Assembly (NCBI GenBank): GCA_004151065.3
Contig: NWUY0300009006.1
Span: 27,654-49,887 of the forward strand
Length of the DNA: 22,234 nucleotides
Reading direction: 5' to 3'
Source of the DNA: Larix sibirica
Taxonomy: Eukaryota > Streptophyta > Pinopsida > Pinales > Pinaceae
Below, one piece after another: positions 19,320-22,234 of the stretch (within the stretch, counting starts at the first letter, position 1; each line of letters starts with the position of its first letter). The translations under genes and the position numbers were made by a program. The notes under the pieces were generated by a model. It saw only the letters and a program-made list of their open reading frames with translations, had not been told where the DNA came from and made no database searches.

Positions 19320-19517
19320 ACCTTAACCTAGAAGATTTTCTCGTATCCAAACCTACACAAAAATCTAACCCATACTAAAACCTAAGATATTTTCTCATAT
19401 CTAGATTCACACTAAGAGATTTTCCCATACATAAACCCACTTAGTGTGTTACATTATTTGTTACACTAAGAGATTTCCGCATGCATTAACCCACTTAGTG
19501 TGTTACATTATTTGTTA
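19320..19517. repeat. Short tandem repeats with 54 bp unit
   Basis: Two near-identical 54 bp units start CACTAAGAGATTT at 19410 and 19464 and end TTACATTATTTGTTA. More diverged members (AGAAGATTTTCTCGTATCCA near 19330, AAGATATTTTCTCATATCTA near 19384) precede them. CTTAGTGT at the end of one unit and ACACTAAG at the start of the next form an inverted repeat, so the junctions can fold into hairpins. Confidence 0.65.
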
Positions 19518-19724
19518 AACTTAAGCAACTATTGTGTGCTATTGCACTTTTTGTTAAAAGCTTTTGGCAAATTTTTGTAAAGATTTTATATGCTACATTT
19601 GAAGCAATGGTTTTGTATAGATCTTTTAAAATGTTTATTCATTTTATGCCAAAGGATCTCTCTTTAATGACAATGGTTTTTTGAATTGGATTATATCTTG
19701 AAAATCCATAAATTGATATCTAAT

Positions 19725-19751
19725 TATATATATATATATATATATATTTTN
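19725..19751. repeat. (TA)n microsatellite ending at an N
   Basis: About eleven TA dinucleotides (19725-19747), four T in all at the end, then the N at 19751. The sequence after the N is copy B of the 500 bp duplication, starting in mid-unit. Assembly is likely to have broken on the simple repeat. Confidence 0.8.
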
Positions 19752-20272
19752 GCATGTTGTGTCTTGACATCCGTTGCATAAAACACCAAGTTACTGGAAG
19801 CTGGATGAAGAGAATACGACCCCTTTTTTCGGTTAATTGAATTTTTAACAATTATGAATTTAAAGAATGCCATTTTCCTAGCTTTTAGTGCCCCCTTTTT
19901 TCGGTTAATTGAATAATTAACAATCATGAATTTAAAGAGTGCCATTTTACTAGCTTTTAGTGCCTTACACAGGCTGCCAATATAAGCTTGTTGCTTGTTA
20001 CTTTTTACTTGTCTATGAAATTGGGTTGTTCCCTATCTTAAACATGGCCGAGGAATTTCAAGTTGTTCGGCTATGCTGTTCAAGGTAGTTTAGAAGAATG
20101 GCATTTTGAGTCTCGGAGCATGTAATTTGCAAAGTTTATATTTAAATTTACTACCATTCAACAAAAAACTTGGTTACTTCTGGTTTGAATTCATCCATCA
20201 AGCCTTGTTTAGCTTTATTGGATCATTGTGAAAACTTGCATATTTTTTGGCAGATTAAATTTGTTAATTCTG
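19752..20272. repeat. Copy B of the ~500 bp dispersed duplication
   Basis: Counterpart of 16630-17128 in direct orientation. It starts immediately after the N at 19751 and includes the same inner 72 bp element twice (19820-19890, 19891-19963). It carries a short extra stretch (GGCTGCCAATATAAGC) missing from copy A. After 20272 it runs into different sequence leading to the LINE relic. Confidence 0.85.
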
Positions 20273-20429
20273 ATAAAAAAGTACAATGATCTTTGAGATC
20301 AGAGCTTAAACTGGCCGTTCATACATCCTTACAAAACTTTAGACATAGTATCATAAACTGAACCAAATAAATACGACACCCAACTAAACAAAAACAAGAT
20401 ATCGTTCTCATCTTCGCCACTTAAAGGAG

Positions 20430-22109
20430 ACTAAAAGACATCATCAAAAGACCACATCAAACCATTTTCTATGATGGAACCTTCCACCCACTCTTCCCAA
20501 AATAAAACCCATGCTTCTCCATCAAGTGCAGCCTTTGATAATGAATCGGCTACATCATTGTATTCCCTGTAGATATGATCTATGGAGAGATCATAAAACC
20601 ACATCATCATTTTTTTAACTTTGTCACACCAATGTTTTAGCTGAATAGTATGTGAACAGTATTCAACTGAAAATGTTTCTTTGTCCAATTTACAATAAGC
20701 AGAGAGTCCCCAAAGATCCCGAATGATCCTAATTCACAGCAAATTGCCACTTTTAGAATACCCCACAAACCAAGAAGTTATGCCTTAGAATTTGTACCCT
20801 GACCACATGATAAATGAAATTTATAAGTGAGATCATCATCACAGTTTATTTGGAAACCAACTCCACACTTAAGCCCAAGCTGCTCCATCAACAAAACCAA
20901 ATGCAGAACCAGAAGGATCAATTCTCAAATTCAAATATCTAGCAGGATTCCGACTTTTGAGCTGTGCATTTTTATAAGTATAAAAAAGTTTCCAAAAGCT
21001 GAAAAGCACTTGCATTTTGGTAGGAGATTTGTTCTGAAAAATTGCATGATTTCGAACCTTCCAAATGAACCAGGCAACTAACCCAGGAGTGTTCTTATAA
21101 AACGTGTGCTTCTGTAGCCAATACTTATAAGCAGAAACAAAATCAGAATTAGGCCAGTCATCATCGATTTTAAGAACATCACAAACATTTTTCCATACCT
21201 CTTTAGAGAACCTGCATTGAAAAAAGAGATGATCTACAGTTTCAGTCATTCCTGCAGAGAAAACACATGTTCAAATCCATTCTGCCTCTTCGCTTTAATT
21301 TTGTCATTCCTGCAGAGAAAACACATGTTCAAACACATGTTCAAATCCGATGTTAATATTTTGTCATTGAAATTCAGCCATAAAAAAAATTTAATTTTGA
21401 GCGGAAGTTTCCAATTCCACAAAGGGTTGAACCACCATTTCCTATCACCTTCAAAGTGAGATTCAACAATAACTTGATAGGCCGTGCTAGAAGTCACCAG
21501 TCTAGAAATGGGATTCTTTGTCCATGACAAAATATCTTTCTCATCAGACAAGCAAATTCCATTCAGATTTAAATAATGAAGATACTGATTCCATTCGACA
21601 ACCCATCTTCCAGCCAGTCCAAGATCAACCGCAGTGAGCCAATAAGAAGAATCTGTTAGAAGACGACCCGATCTTTTGAACTGATTAAGAGTAATAAAAC
21701 CATACTCAGTGAAATGATTGCGCAGATCCTTAGATAACTTATAATTAGAATCAATCCCCATTGTGGGGGTAAACTCCAACAACAACCTCTTTACCATCTC
21801 CCACTTGCCACGACAAATAGCTGCATATCCAGGGTAATACTTTCATAAATCCTTTCCAGAAATAAGATGCATTCTGGTAGTTACCAATTGGTCTTCTCAT
21901 CCAATTATTAATGTCCTTTTTAATATATTTAACCTACAAAAGCTTTGACCATGGACTATCCCATGAGTCCACGCCAACAATTTTTCAATAAAAATGATGT
22001 ATTAAACCAAAAGATATGCTTGCTATTCCATCCTCCCCATTGTTTTGGAAGAGATAGAGTTTCCCAATTTGCTAAGTGATAGTGTCCTCCCTCCTTGTTT
22101 CTGGACCAT
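20430..22109 (-). mobile_element. Second L1-type LINE relic: ORF2 C-terminal part
   Basis: On the - strand, from 22109 downwards, it reads SRNKEGGHYHLANWETLSLP and PKQWGGWNSKHIF, the conserved stretch after the RT thumb in plant LINE ORF2. A 183-codon frame (21797-21246) includes SDEKDILSWTKN and LWNWKLPLKIKFFLWL. The zinc knuckle follows (CFLCRND; later VDHLFFQCRFSKEVW in the 21249-20869 frame), then RNase H: FGFVDGAAWA (first Asp), NSKA followed by a stop at the usual Glu position (20780-20778), FGIFGDSLLIVNW, and HIYREYNDVADSLSKAA (last Asp) in the 20688-20431 frame. It differs in sequence from the 4719-8330 element and is a separate insertion. Stops, frameshifts and a 58 bp duplication in the knuckle make it inactive. 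The RT and endonuclease are missing. Confidence 0.8.
21245..21333. repeat. 31 bp direct repeat (58 bp period) in LINE zinc knuckle
   Basis: GTCATTCCTGCAGAGAAAAC and the next 11 bases occur identically at 21245-21275 and 21303-21333. On the - strand each encodes the MCFLCRND knuckle start. The 58 bp step shifts the reading frame, so only the second copy, in element direction, continues into the VDHLFFQC part. A further 12 bp duplication (AACACATGTTCA) abuts the right-hand copy. Confidence 0.9.
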
Positions 22110-22156
22110 ATCATTGATGTAGAGGAACTCATTAATGCATAACCCATATTCCATAT
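22110..22156. repeat. Copy of the repeat found at 17256-17302
   Basis: These 47 bases match 17256-17302 with about three mismatches (shared ends ATCATTGATGTAGAG and AACCCATATTCCATAT). It begins just where LINE homology stops, so the LINE relic is truncated against, or interrupted by, this repeat family. The remaining 78 bases to the window end show nothing recognisable. Confidence 0.75.
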
Positions 22157-22234
22157 GTGAAAATCCTCACAGCAGATCTAAGAGATGATGTATACCTCAC
22201 AAGAGAATGATTATGATTAAGCAAGAAAATAGAA

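Noticed and set aside
19724-19945. 73-codon - strand frame with repeated NRKKG motifs
   Set aside because: It arises from the twice-repeated 72 bp non-coding element and crosses the N and the TA microsatellite.

Overview
The window looks like nuclear DNA of a plant with a large, repeat-rich genome, most likely a conifer or other gymnosperm. It holds one intron-containing, plant-like spliceosome gene on the + strand, surrounded by decayed retroelements of four kinds: plant L1-type LINEs with a terminal RNase H, a Ty1/copia element, a Penelope-like relic, and LINE ORF1-like fragments. The gymnosperm assignment is an inference from the decayed-element load and from the Penelope-like relic, a class that in land plants is mainly reported from conifers. 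No bacterial-style genes, tRNA, rRNA or CRISPR array were found.

Layout. 1-2600: AT-rich DNA with a + strand RNase H tail (37-246), a Penelope-like linker/GIY-YIG relic (780-1072), and an unidentified acidic reading frame on the - strand (1766-2200). 2595-4718: after a single-N join, the 5' part of a - strand copia element, with a protease active site, a GC-rich leader built largely of degenerate 20-21 bp repeats, a tRNA-iMet-type primer binding site and a probable LTR. 4719-8330: a - strand LINE ORF2 relic (endonuclease, reverse transcriptase, zinc-knuckle region, RNase H), apparently interrupted by the copia LTR. 8342-10440: LINE ORF1-like sequence in two sets of tandem duplications.

11347-14977 carries fourteen exons encoding the C-terminal half of splicing factor 3B subunit 2 (SF3B2/SAP145). 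Splice sites are GT-AG throughout and the frame is continuous, except for one TGA in the penultimate exon. The N-terminal exons are not visible in the 11.3 kb upstream, so either that whole stretch is a transposon-filled intron or the locus is a 5'-truncated copy. 14978-20272 is non-coding and dominated by tandem and dispersed repeats. Two long duplications each have one copy starting directly after a single N (15505, 19751), which points to unmerged contig or haplotype overlaps. A possible unidentified coding remnant lies on the - strand at 18240-18970. 20430-22109 is a second - strand LINE relic (zinc-knuckle region and RNase H), cut off at 22109 by a short repeat also found at 17256.

The elements do not form a pathway. 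The only likely functional host gene is SF3B2, a U2 snRNP component. The rest records nested insertion and decay.
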